In this document: positions 25,869 to 33,423 of the stretch, one piece after another
Numbering within the stretch: the stretch's first letter is position 1
Layout: each line of letters starts with the position of its first letter
NCBI RefSeq assembly: GCF_050920755.1
Contig: NZ_CP158480.1
Location: 434,001-498,000, forward strand
Direction: 5' to 3'
DNA: 64,000 bases
DNA from: Oligella sp050920755
Lineage (GTDB): Bacteria; Pseudomonadota; Gammaproteobacteria; Burkholderiales; Burkholderiaceae_B
The notes under the pieces: model-generated
Seen by the model: the letters and a program-made list of their open reading frames with translations, nothing else
Database searches by the model: none
Told to the model about the DNA's origin: nothing
Program-made: the position numbers and the translations under genes

Positions 25869-26921
25869 TTAAAGTCCGGCGCTTTGGATGGCTTTAACAC
25901 ATTCTTTAACCAAGTGCGGACCTTGGTAAATCAGTCCAGTATAGATTTGTACTAAGTCGGCGCCGGCTTGGAGCTTTTCTACCGCCTGACGACCATGACT
26001 AATGCCTCCGACCCCGATAATTGCCACATCGGGTCCTAAGTGACTACGCAAGGTTTTAATCACGGCTAATGACATTGCATGCACCGGTGGGCCGGATAAA
26101 CCGCCTTTTTCATCGGCATGTGCCAAGCCCTGTACGTAATCTCTGGAGAGCGTGGTATTGGTGGCAATCACGCCATCCAGTTGGTGATGGCGGACAATAT
26201 TGCAGATTGCAATACATTGCTCTTCACTAATGTCCGGTGCGATTTTTAATAAAATAGGCACCTGTTTAGACTGCGCCTGCGCAAGTATCTCGCGCTCCTC
26301 TACTAAGGCTTTTAATAAACGATCCAACTCATCCTCACCCTGTAGTGAACGAAGGTTTTCAGTATTAGGGGAAGAGATGTTGACAGTAATATAGTCGGCA
26401 TGGGCATAGACGCCACGTAAACCGATTAAGTAATCGTCAACCGCATGTTCTATCGGGGTGGCTGCGTTTTTGCCGATATTTAAGCCCAAAATACCGCCAT
26501 AATCACGGTAGCGATGCTTTTGCACATTGGCTAAGAATGTATCCAGTCCCTGATTATTAAAGCCCATCCGATTGATCAAACAGGTTTTTTCGGGAATACG
26601 AAAAAGACGAGGCTTAGGGTTACCGTCCTGTGGCTTAGGTGTGACCGTGCCCACCTCGATAAAGCCGAAACCTAAAGTACCCAGTGCATCAATAAACTCA
26701 CCGTTTTTATCCAATCCGGCAGCTAAACCGACCGGATTTAAAAAAGTCAGACCCATCACTTTTTTAGGAATTTGCGGCACATCGACAGTCAGACATTTTT
26801 TTAATAAATCATTATTGACCGCTTTACTCAACATCTCTAAAGTTCGATGGTGAGCCGTTTCCGCATCCATTCGAAATAACAATGGACGTACCAAGGGGTA
26901 GAAGTTGATATTTGAAAGCAT
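25869..26921 (-). CDS. pyrD: Dihydroorotate dehydrogenase (quinone), class 2
   Basis: Inner-membrane-associated FMN enzyme that oxidises dihydroorotate to orotate with quinone. The N-terminal amphipathic helix (FYPLVRPLLFRMDAETAH) is the class 2 membrane anchor. FMN and substrate segments are LAAGLDKNGE (67-76), NRMGFNNQG (117-125) and NISSPNTENLR (181-191), with the catalytic serine; GVGGI and QIYTGLIYQGP follow. At 350 aa it is full length. It is last in a compact minus-strand cluster with bpt, aat and a NUDIX gene. Its 3' end lies 21 bases from intron copy 2. Confidence 0.97.
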   Translation of the reverse strand: MLSNINFYPLVRPLLFRMDAETAHHRTLEMLSKAVNNDLLKKCLTVDVPQIPKKVMGLTFLNPVGLAAGLDKNGEFIDALGTLGFGFIEVGTVTPKPQDGNPKPRLFRIPEKTCLINRMGFNNQGLDTFLANVQKHRYRDYGGILGLNIGKNAATPIEHAVDDYLIGLRGVYAHADYITVNISSPNTENLRSLQGEDELDRLLKALVEEREILAQAQSKQVPILLKIAPDISEEQCIAICNIVRHHQLDGVIATNTTLSRDYVQGLAHADEKGGLSGPPVHAMSLAVIKTLRSHLGPDVAIIGVGGISHGRQAVEKLQAGADLVQIYTGLIYQGPHLVKECVKAIQSAGL

Positions 26922-26943
26922 AAATACGCCCTAAAAATAATAA

Positions 26944-27651
26944 TTAATCATGATTATACGGAATCCAAGCACCGTCTCGGAAAATCTCAAGGGGTTGATA
27001 GTCCATTTTGTAGCTGAGCTTTTTACAACCTTTAACCCAATAGCCTAAGTAAAGCCAAGGTTTGGCCGAGACTTTGCATAAATCCAATTGGCATAAAATA
27101 CCATAATGGCCTAAGCTGTTTTTATCATCGGGATCATAAAAGGTATAAACGGCAGAAATCCCGTCATCACTGATATCGATAACGGAAACCATTTTTAATT
27201 GATGATTGTGATCCCTATATTCTAAAAGCGCACTCTCCACATAGCTTTGTAGAATAAACTCTTTATAATCCTCACGCATGGTCAGTTCTTGCGGCGTTTC
27301 ATTGTGCCTTTTAAGCTGGTACTTTTTATATAGTTGAAAATGCTCTTCTTCCCAACGGAGAGGTAGTCGACGACAATGCAAATGGCGGTTTTTGTTGATA
27401 ATTCGCTTAAAGCGTTTCGAGACTTTAAATTGATTGACATCAATGCGTACCGACTGACAGGCTGAGCAATTGACGCACTGAGGCCGATAAACGAATAAGC
27501 CGCTACGTCTAAAGCCTTGGCGCAGCAACGGTGCATAATACAATGCATTAATCTCATTAACCGGCACAATAATCTGTGAGCTGGACTGCCGATCCTCCAA
27601 ATAACTGCATTTAACCGGGGAGGAGAGATGAAGAGTAAAGGACTGCGTCAT
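26944..27651 (-). CDS. bpt: Aspartate/glutamate leucyltransferase (Bpt)
   Basis: N-end rule enzyme that transfers leucine from Leu-tRNA to proteins starting with Asp or Glu, marking them for ClpAP. It resembles the eukaryotic ATE1 fold: a cysteine-rich N-terminal block (CSYLED, then PQCVNCSACQSVRIDV) and the C-terminal ATE domain (YDPDDKNSLGHYGILCQL, YWVKGCKKLSYK). At 235 aa it is usual for Bpt. It overlaps aat by 4 bp (ATGA type), and the two act on complementary N-end rule substrates. Confidence 0.93.
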   Translation of the reverse strand: MTQSFTLHLSSPVKCSYLEDRQSSSQIIVPVNEINALYYAPLLRQGFRRSGLFVYRPQCVNCSACQSVRIDVNQFKVSKRFKRIINKNRHLHCRRLPLRWEEEHFQLYKKYQLKRHNETPQELTMREDYKEFILQSYVESALLEYRDHNHQLKMVSVIDISDDGISAVYTFYDPDDKNSLGHYGILCQLDLCKVSAKPWLYLGYWVKGCKKLSYKMDYQPLEIFRDGAWIPYNHD

Positions 27652-28424
27652 TGCCTTGATTCCGACAAAGTGGCGGTAATGTAGTGCCCGTCAAATGAAA
27701 TACGTCCGCCGGGCCAAAATATGGGTCCGGATTCAAAAGCTAATTGCTGTAGATAGAATTCGTACTCCTCTCGCGGCATTAAAATGGCACCGAAGCTTCG
27801 TAAATACTCGGAATCTTGTTGGCAATCGATTAGCTTAATGCCTTGCTGCAGCAGAAAATTAACGGCATGGCTAAAGGCAATGCGGGAGGCTTGAGGCACT
27901 CTACTGAACATGGATTCACCGCAAAATATCTGCCCCAGACTAACGCCGTAAAGACCGCCGATTAATTTACCCTCATGCCAGGTTTCAAAGCTGTGGGCCA
28001 AGCCTCTTCGGTGTAATTCGCTGTAGGCTTCGATAATTTCTTCAGAAATCCAGCTGCCATCATAGTCCTGACGGCGTGGCACATTGGCGCAAGCTTGAAT
28101 GACTTCCTCAAAGCATTGATTCACTGTCACTTGAATAGGCGCAAAGGGATTGTCCTCTTCACGGATAATGCGTTTTAGCTGCTTTATAAAATTCTTTGAA
28201 AGATGCAGATCCTGTGGCCTTAATACCATGCGTTCTGCCGGTGCCCACCAGAGTGTGAGCTCCTCTTCAAGCGGGCTGCAGGGATAGTAGCCGTGATGAT
28301 AGGCACGCCATACCAGCTTTGCCGTCACATTTTGACTAACCGCAATTAAGCCTTCCGGATCACTTAAGGCCAAGGAACTGGGCGGCAGATCACTGTCTTC
28401 ATCAATCAAATAAAGTGGCGACAT
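27648..28424 (-). CDS. aat: Leucyl/phenylalanyl-tRNA-protein transferase
   Basis: Adds Leu or Phe to proteins with N-terminal Lys or Arg, sending them to ClpAP. The Aat signature WWAPAERMVL (near 64-73) and the downstream GGLYGVSLGQIFCGESMFSR block are present, with LLQQGIKLIDCQ following. At 258 aa it is slightly longer than E. coli Aat (234), owing to an N-terminal extension. It overlaps bpt by 4 bp and the NUDIX gene lies 2 bp upstream, so the three are one operon. Confidence 0.96.
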   Translation of the reverse strand: MSPLYLIDEDSDLPPSSLALSDPEGLIAVSQNVTAKLVWRAYHHGYYPCSPLEEELTLWWAPAERMVLRPQDLHLSKNFIKQLKRIIREEDNPFAPIQVTVNQCFEEVIQACANVPRRQDYDGSWISEEIIEAYSELHRRGLAHSFETWHEGKLIGGLYGVSLGQIFCGESMFSRVPQASRIAFSHAVNFLLQQGIKLIDCQQDSEYLRSFGAILMPREEYEFYLQQLAFESGPIFWPGGRISFDGHYITATLSESRQ

Positions 28425-28426
28425 AG

Positions 28427-29005
28427 CTACTCGATAACGTAGTGAAATGGTCCGAAATTACCGTTTTCCAAGGCCTGAATATAATGCTCCAAGGTAGTTC
28501 TGATGGTTCTGAACGCCAGCTCGTCCCAAGGAATATCCTTAAGATCAAAATAGGTCGCTTCCAAGCTTTCAATGCCCGGATCTAAATGATCGTTAAAGGC
28601 TTTGGCTAGATAATAAAGATGTAATTGATTCGTACCGGGAACATCAATGACGGTGAATAAATTACCAATCTCAACCTCAGCGCCGGCTTCTTCTAAAGTT
28701 TCACGCTTAGCCCCCTGAGCGGTGGTTTCGGAAAGCTCCATAAAGCCCGCGGGAAATGTCCAAGTATCATAACGAGGCTCAATGGCTCGCTTGCAAAGCA
28801 GAACCTTGTCGTTATAAATCGGCACGGCACCCACCACGATTAAAGGGTTACGATAATGCACCGCCCCACATGCTAAACATGTATCACGCAGTTCATTATC
28901 CCCCGGTGGAATGATGCGACTAAGCGTCGAGCCGCACTGGCTGCAAAACTTCTGAGATACAGGGTTAGGAAAAAAGAAGGATGCATCGTGTTCGTTTTTT
29001 TTCAT
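28427..29005 (-). CDS. NUDIX hydrolase with N-terminal zinc ribbon
   Basis: Predicted nucleoside-diphosphate-linked hydrolase. A four-cysteine zinc ribbon (CSQCG at 21-25, CLACG at 43-47) precedes a NUDIX domain with a complete Nudix box at 87-109 (G-x5-E-x7-RE-x2-EE-x-G). This arrangement resembles NudC, but the SQPWPFPxS motif that marks NADH pyrophosphatase is not visible, so the substrate is open. At 192 aa it is shorter than E. coli NudC (257). It lies 2 bp ahead of aat. Confidence 0.88.
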   Translation of the reverse strand: MKKNEHDASFFFPNPVSQKFCSQCGSTLSRIIPPGDNELRDTCLACGAVHYRNPLIVVGAVPIYNDKVLLCKRAIEPRYDTWTFPAGFMELSETTAQGAKRETLEEAGAEVEIGNLFTVIDVPGTNQLHLYYLAKAFNDHLDPGIESLEATYFDLKDIPWDELAFRTIRTTLEHYIQALENGNFGPFHYVIE

Positions 29006-29117
29006 GATTAGGCCAATCGATAGGATAATTTGATAACTGTTTTCTTATTATACGGCGATGGATAGATAAGTTCAGGTTTTAGGCTTGGTGGAGGATAGGG
29101 GGAGGCTTGGAGGTTAT

Positions 29118-29243
29118 GCACCGGGAATAATGAGTTTAGCACAGGGATTAAGGCTGGTAGCACTGGGAATAGCATGCTATGTTCTAGGAATAGTATAGTG
29201 AGCACTGGGAATAGTGGAATATGCACTGGGATTAGTGACTAAA
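29118..29243. repeat. Minisatellite: six 21-bp degenerate repeats
   Basis: Units start at 29118, 29139, 29160, 29181, 29202 and 29223, exactly 21 bases apart, around the core GCACTGGGAATAG. The second and sixth carry GGGATTA, and the fourth is the most diverged (GTTCTAGGAATAG). The period is a multiple of three. On the minus strand an open 72-codon frame (29226-29008, GTG start) would encode heptad-like LFPVL units, but nothing else supports it as a gene. The repeat lies upstream of the NUDIX gene. Confidence 0.85.
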
Positions 29244-29339
29244 TTAATCGTAAATGCGTGTATGGCTCGTTGGGTAGGATGTTTTTAGCCACCTTGCTTA
29301 TAGATTACCTTTTTGTTGTGCTTAAATTAAACGATATTC

Positions 29340-29468
29340 ATGTTGCAGTCTATGAACTATGTTGTGTGTGAGGTTAAGAATATGCGTGATTCGGTTATTG
29401 ACTATTTTAAATATCTTCTACAAGGTGATGATTTAACGCTTTTACGAGAAGGTGTCAACGGCAATTGA
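29340..29468 (+). CDS. Small ORF of unknown function, possibly a truncated gene
   Basis: A 42-codon ORF starting MLQSMNYVVCEVKNM and ending REGVNGN. I do not recognise it. The C-terminal part looks protein-like (VIDYFKYLLQGDDLTLL), but no Shine-Dalgarno sequence was noted. It ends where sequence resembling an insertion-sequence terminus begins (CAATTGAATTTTGACCCC), so it may be the 5' remnant of a gene cut by a mobile element. Low confidence that it is expressed. Confidence 0.25.
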   Translation: MLQSMNYVVCEVKNMRDSVIDYFKYLLQGDDLTLLREGVNGN

Positions 29469-29525
29469 ATTTTGACCCCCTGGAGGTGCGGACAAAAACT
29501 TGGACTATATTATGTCAGGTAGAGC

Positions 29526-30167
29526 ATGTATACACACCAAGAAATGCTGAGAGCAGTTAAGCTTTATATACAATTAAATAAACGGACTGCCTTAACAATC
29601 CAAACGCTAGGTTATCCTACAAAGAACACCTTGCGTAGTTGGTATAAAACTTATCTGCAATCTGGCGACTTGCCACAGGGGTATATACGTCACAAGCAGG
29701 TATTTACCGAACAACAAAAGGCTGAAGCGATACAACATTATGTTGAGAATGGTCGCTGTATGGCGCACACAATACGCTGTCTTGGCTATCCTTGTAAAGA
29801 GACATTGCGCAAATGGTTGTATGAGAAGTACCCTGAACTATATCCATCACGCAAAAGTATTACTAAGAAAAAACGTTTTAGCCAGCAACAGAAAACTCAA
29901 GCTGTGATTAATCTTCAGACCCGAGAAAAATCAGCAAAAAGAGTCGCCACTGAGGTTGGTGTTAGTCGTACAACGCTTTATCATTGGAGAGATAAACTAT
30001 TGACCGATAAGGAGTTATATGCGATGTCAAAACCAAGCAATGACAGCAAAAACACGCAGCTAGATGAGTTACTGAAAGAAAAACTTGAGTTAGAGAAAAA
30101 AATTTATCAACTCCGCTTGGAGCATGATATCTTACTGCAGACACATGAACTGAGACCTTTGCAATAA
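29526..30167 (+). pseudogene. IS3-family OrfA, truncated by an IS5-family insertion
   Basis: DNA-binding half of an IS3-type transposase. Three helix-turn-helix repeats are visible (about residues 1-48, 57-102 and 114-158, each ending in a TLR/TLYxW type recognition helix), then a leucine-zipper-like coiled coil (about 175-205: LDELLKEKLELEKKIYQL). The last four codons and stop (RPLQ, TAA) are the terminal inverted repeat of the IS5-type element at 30152. The catalytic OrfB that should follow is absent from the window, so this element cannot move itself. The frame begins 54 bases after the IS21/IS3-like end sequence. Confidence 0.8.
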
Positions 30168-31224
30168 CCCCTCAAACTTCCTAAAATATGGCTTATTTCC
30201 TTGCTTTCTTACTTCAGTCCCATGAGTAGTTTCTTTCAACAAACCGCCAAAGCCCGTATTGCCAAACACCTCGACCGTTTACCGTTACTTAAGTTAGATC
30301 AAGTGATTGATTGGCGACCGATTGAACGCTACCTCAATTCACAAAAGCAGCGTCGATTGACGACTCAACAAGGTCGTCCGAGTTATCCCGTGCTCGCCAT
30401 GTTTAAGGCAGTCCTATTGGGTCAATGGCATAGCCTCTCCGATCCGGAGCTTGAGCATAGTTTGGTGACTCGCATTGATTTTACGATTTTTTGCGGTTTT
30501 GATGATATGGACGTTCCCGATCACAGTACCCTATGCCGTTACCGTAATTGGTTGGCTGAGGAGGGTTTATTGGATAAGCTGTCAGTGCTTATCAATCAGC
30601 AGTTAAGCGAGAAGGGTCTAAAAGTAGCCAAGGCGCAAACGGCAGTGGTTGATGCGACGATTATTCAAACGGCAGGTCGTAAGAAAATGAAGGCAATTGA
30701 GCAGCTTGAGGACGGTGAGTATCATGAGTCTGCACCAAGCACTGATAAGGATGCACGTTGGACAAAAAAGGGGGCTGACTTCCATTTAGGCTTTAAGCTA
30801 CATGCTCGTTCGGATGGTGAGGGCTATATTGAAAAGCTTAATACCACGCCCGCTAATGTGCATGAGGTTAATCAACTTGAACCGCTCGTCAATGATTTGG
30901 AACAGGGCACGAGAGTAGAAGCGGATAAGGGCTATAGCAGCGCAAAGAACCGAAAGCGATTACAAGCGCTCGGCTTAGAAGATGGCATTATGCAAAAGGC
31001 GCATCGCGGTTCAGTGTTGACACGTGAGCAGATAGAACGCAACAAGCGTTTATCTAAGACTCGCTATGTGATTGAGCAAAGTTTCGGCACGCTGCACCGT
31101 AAATTCAAACATAAGCGGGCAAGCTGTTTTGGTCTCGTCAAGGTGCATGCGCAGTCGCTTTTGAATTATACAAAAGTCTCAAGTTGCGCTAGTCTTTAAA
31201 TGATCTTGGCCTGATGGGGTTATT
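30152..31224 (+). mobile_element. IS5-family insertion sequence, right end incomplete
   Basis: The left inverted repeat starts GAGACCTTTGCAATAACCCC (30152), like the IS1106-type ends of the IS5 family. At the right only the inner portion GGGGTTATT (31216-31224) matches; the expected outer GCAAAGGTCTC is replaced by CAAGAAAAA leading into a terminator. The single transposase ORF lies between. The element sits inside the truncated IS3-type orfA. Confidence 0.8.
30222..31199 (+). CDS. IS5-family DDE transposase
   Basis: Cut-and-paste transposase of the IS5 (IS1106-like) group. An N-terminal IS5-type domain (SYPVLAMFKAVLLGQW, DHSTLCRYRNWL) precedes the catalytic triad: Asp in VVDATIIQ, Asp in EADKGYSS, and Glu in RYVIEQSFGTLHRKF. 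ATG 30222 (MSSFFQQTAKAR, 325 aa) is preferred to an upstream TTG at 30201. The last residues (NYTKVSSCASL) differ from the usual end of the family, which may mean a frameshift near the 3' end. With the right inverted repeat damaged, the copy is probably immobile. Confidence 0.88.
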   Translation: MSSFFQQTAKARIAKHLDRLPLLKLDQVIDWRPIERYLNSQKQRRLTTQQGRPSYPVLAMFKAVLLGQWHSLSDPELEHSLVTRIDFTIFCGFDDMDVPDHSTLCRYRNWLAEEGLLDKLSVLINQQLSEKGLKVAKAQTAVVDATIIQTAGRKKMKAIEQLEDGEYHESAPSTDKDARWTKKGADFHLGFKLHARSDGEGYIEKLNTTPANVHEVNQLEPLVNDLEQGTRVEADKGYSSAKNRKRLQALGLEDGIMQKAHRGSVLTREQIERNKRLSKTRYVIEQSFGTLHRKFKHKRASCFGLVKVHAQSLLNYTKVSSCASL

Positions 31225-31228
31225 CAAG

Positions 31229-31270
31229 AAAAATGCCGGGAGCACTTGTTAATGCATTCCCGGCATTTTT
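31229..31270. terminator. Terminator of the DEAD-box helicase gene
   Basis: AAAAATGCCGGG (31229-31240) pairs with CCCGGCATTTTT (31259-31270). Both strands carry T-runs. It lies 50 bases behind the helicase stop on the minus strand and directly abuts the damaged IS5 right end. Confidence 0.85.
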
Positions 31271-31319
31271 GGTGTGAGGCGAAATAGCACTGCTGAACTG
31301 TGCCTATGGCCTCATCGCT

Positions 31320-32870
31320 TTAGTAAGCCATGCGGTCGACAACGGCACGGTTAACTCTTTCGATAAGTGCTTTGCTGTTTTTGCGAAGCTTGCGGCTTGG
31401 GCGCACCCCATCCAATTGCAGAGGACGCTCAGCACGTTCACGACGTTCAGTACGCTCACTCCGATCACTGCGTTTGCGAGCCGCTTGTGGAGCGGCTTTG
31501 GCGCGGTGCTCATGGCGCTTGGCATGAACTTTGGTGCCATGGTGTTCTTTGCGTGCTTCTGTCTGCGCAAAAGCTGTCGCGTGATCCGATTCGGTACGGT
31601 CAAAGTCTTTATCTAAACGCTCAAAATCGGATGATTTTTCACGACGTGGTGCACTGCGACGTTTAACACCGGCACTTTTGGCAGCATCGCTGCGGCGTTT
31701 GCCTGCACTGCTTTTAGGCTTTGTGCTTTGGCGTAAAGGCTCTAAGCCCTCAATGGTTTCAATCTCAATCGTTTGGCCGGTAAATCGCTCAATCTTTTTA
31801 ACTTTAAAGTTTTCGGCAAAGGTAGCAAAGCTGTAAGCGCGACCGTCACGTCCGGCACGACCGGTACGACCGATGCGGTGTACATAGTCTTCCGCCTGCA
31901 TCGGCAAATCAAAGTTAATGGCATGGCTAATACCTTGTACATCAATCCCGCGTGCGGCAACATCAGTGGCGACCAACACGTGCAGTTTGCCATTTTGCAA
32001 TTGAGTAATGGTACGGTTGCGTTGGCGCTGATTCATGTCGCCATGTAAAGCAGCGGCTTTGTAGTCATTGTCTTTGAGACGATTAGCCAAATCCTCGGCG
32101 CTACGTTTAGTGGCGGTAAAGACGATGGCTTGGTAAACCGGCTCATTATCCAAAATATGCTCTAACAGACGGAACTTATGACCGGCATTATCCGCATAGA
32201 GTAGGCTTTGCTCGATATTTTCATGCTTTTGTGTTTGATTGGCGACGTTAATACGCACAGAGTCTTTTAGCATACCGGCCGCTAATTCAGCTAAGGTGCG
32301 CTCAAACGTCGCAGAGAACATTAAGGTCTGACGGGACTCGGGCGTATGCTTAACAATGGCTTTCATATCGTCCAAGAAGCCCATATCCAACATGCGATCC
32401 GCTTCATCCAATACCAGGGTCTCAATCTGTCTGAGATCGACACGACCGGCATTGAGGTGATCAATTAAACGTCCCGGCGTTGCCACTAATACATCTACAC
32501 GACGACTCAAGGCATTGATTTGTGGGCCATAAGGCATGCCGCCTACCACCGTGGCAACACGTAAACCGCGCATACCGGCGCTGTATTGCTTGGTCGCATC
32601 GGCCACTTGCATCGCTAATTCACGTGTGGGAGTCAGGACCAATAAGCGTACGCCTTGTTGTTTAGTTGACGGCGTCGTGGCCATACGATGTAATGCGGGC
32701 AGAACGAAGGCTGCGGTTTTACCGCTACCGGTTTGGGCACTGACAATTAAGTCTTTGCCTTGAAGAGCGACCGGAATGGCAGTGGATTGTACTTCGGTGG
32801 GTTCGGCAAAGCCGGCTTTTTTTAAGGCGTCCAGTAGAACCGGTGCCAATCCTAATGATTCGAATGACAT
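31320..32870 (-). CDS. DEAD-box RNA helicase with basic C-terminal tail
   Basis: ATP-dependent RNA helicase. The Q motif, Walker A AQTGSGKT (45-52), LDEADRML, MFSATFE and HRIGRTGRAG motifs are present in a standard core (about 1-370). The tail of about 140 residues is rich in Arg/Lys/Ser/Glu (RRSAPRREKSSDFERLDKD, then ERTERRERAERP), an RNA-binding type extension as in RhlE/CsdA-like helicases. At 516 aa it is distinct from the helicase at 17147. A strong promoter at 33101-33128 gives a leader of about 220 bases, which would suit cold-shock type regulation. Confidence 0.9.
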   Translation of the reverse strand: MSFESLGLAPVLLDALKKAGFAEPTEVQSTAIPVALQGKDLIVSAQTGSGKTAAFVLPALHRMATTPSTKQQGVRLLVLTPTRELAMQVADATKQYSAGMRGLRVATVVGGMPYGPQINALSRRVDVLVATPGRLIDHLNAGRVDLRQIETLVLDEADRMLDMGFLDDMKAIVKHTPESRQTLMFSATFERTLAELAAGMLKDSVRINVANQTQKHENIEQSLLYADNAGHKFRLLEHILDNEPVYQAIVFTATKRSAEDLANRLKDNDYKAAALHGDMNQRQRNRTITQLQNGKLHVLVATDVAARGIDVQGISHAINFDLPMQAEDYVHRIGRTGRAGRDGRAYSFATFAENFKVKKIERFTGQTIEIETIEGLEPLRQSTKPKSSAGKRRSDAAKSAGVKRRSAPRREKSSDFERLDKDFDRTESDHATAFAQTEARKEHHGTKVHAKRHEHRAKAAPQAARKRSDRSERTERRERAERPLQLDGVRPSRKLRKNSKALIERVNRAVVDRMAY

Positions 32871-33100
32871 AGTAATTTCCTAATTAATCTCGTGTCGGTT
32901 TATATCGTGCCGACCGGATCAACGCATGGTGAAACTACGTCAGGGGTTGGAGCGATAATATACAAAACGAATTGTTTAAAACTTAAACTAATCGCAAGCG
33001 ATGAACAATACTTTAAAGTGATGGTTGCGATTTGATTGAGCCGTGTATAGGCCGTGATATCCAATGAATGGACGTCGTGACTTAACAAGATAAGGGATTA
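32871..33100 (-). other. Long 5' leader of the helicase mRNA
   Basis: About 224 bases between the predicted transcription start (near 33094) and the helicase ATG. It contains no credible gene; the one open frame on the minus strand has no family resemblance. A short hairpin (GTCGG/CCGAC, 32894-32914) lies close to the start codon. Long leaders are known for cold-shock mRNAs such as csdA and cspA, but I saw no specific cold-box match. Confidence 0.4.
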
Positions 33101-33128
33101 ATTATAAAGGGTTTCCCCTAGGAGTCAA
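33101..33128 (-). promoter_or_regulatory. Predicted sigma-70 promoter of the DEAD-box helicase
   Basis: On the minus strand TTGACT (33128-33123), a 16-base spacer and TATAAT (33106-33101). It is the best promoter match in this 553-base intergenic region. From 33129 to 33423 I see only AT-rich sequence with no recognisable feature except a possible weak plus-strand promoter (TTGACT at 33317, TTACTA 17 bases on). Confidence 0.65.
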
Positions 33129-33423
33129 GTTTTTATCTTTTAACCGGACAAATGTCGCGTTTTGCTATGGTGCTTGTTGTTTTTTGATGCTTATTAAGGA
33201 CTTTTGATGGTGCGGTGTAGGTGATGTTGGCGGCGGCGCATATCGAGACGCTTGGGTAGGTTTTCGGCGGTTGCTTTAAAGGGGTTTTATCGAGTTTTGC
33301 TTGTTTATACGTAGTTTTGACTAGGTATTCAAGGGTATGTTACTAGCGGCATTTTTTTATTAGTCTAATGCAATATTAGTTTAATTATGGTGAGTTGAGA
33401 TAGAGAAAATCGCGGGGTTTTAT

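Noticed and set aside
29008..29226. 72-codon minus-strand ORF with LFPVL-type repeats
   Set aside because: The repeats come from the 21-bp minisatellite; the start is GTG, with no other sign of coding. Kept only as a repeat.
29118..29243. CRISPR array
   Set aside because: The 21-bp units are contiguous and degenerate, with no unique spacers and no cas genes nearby.
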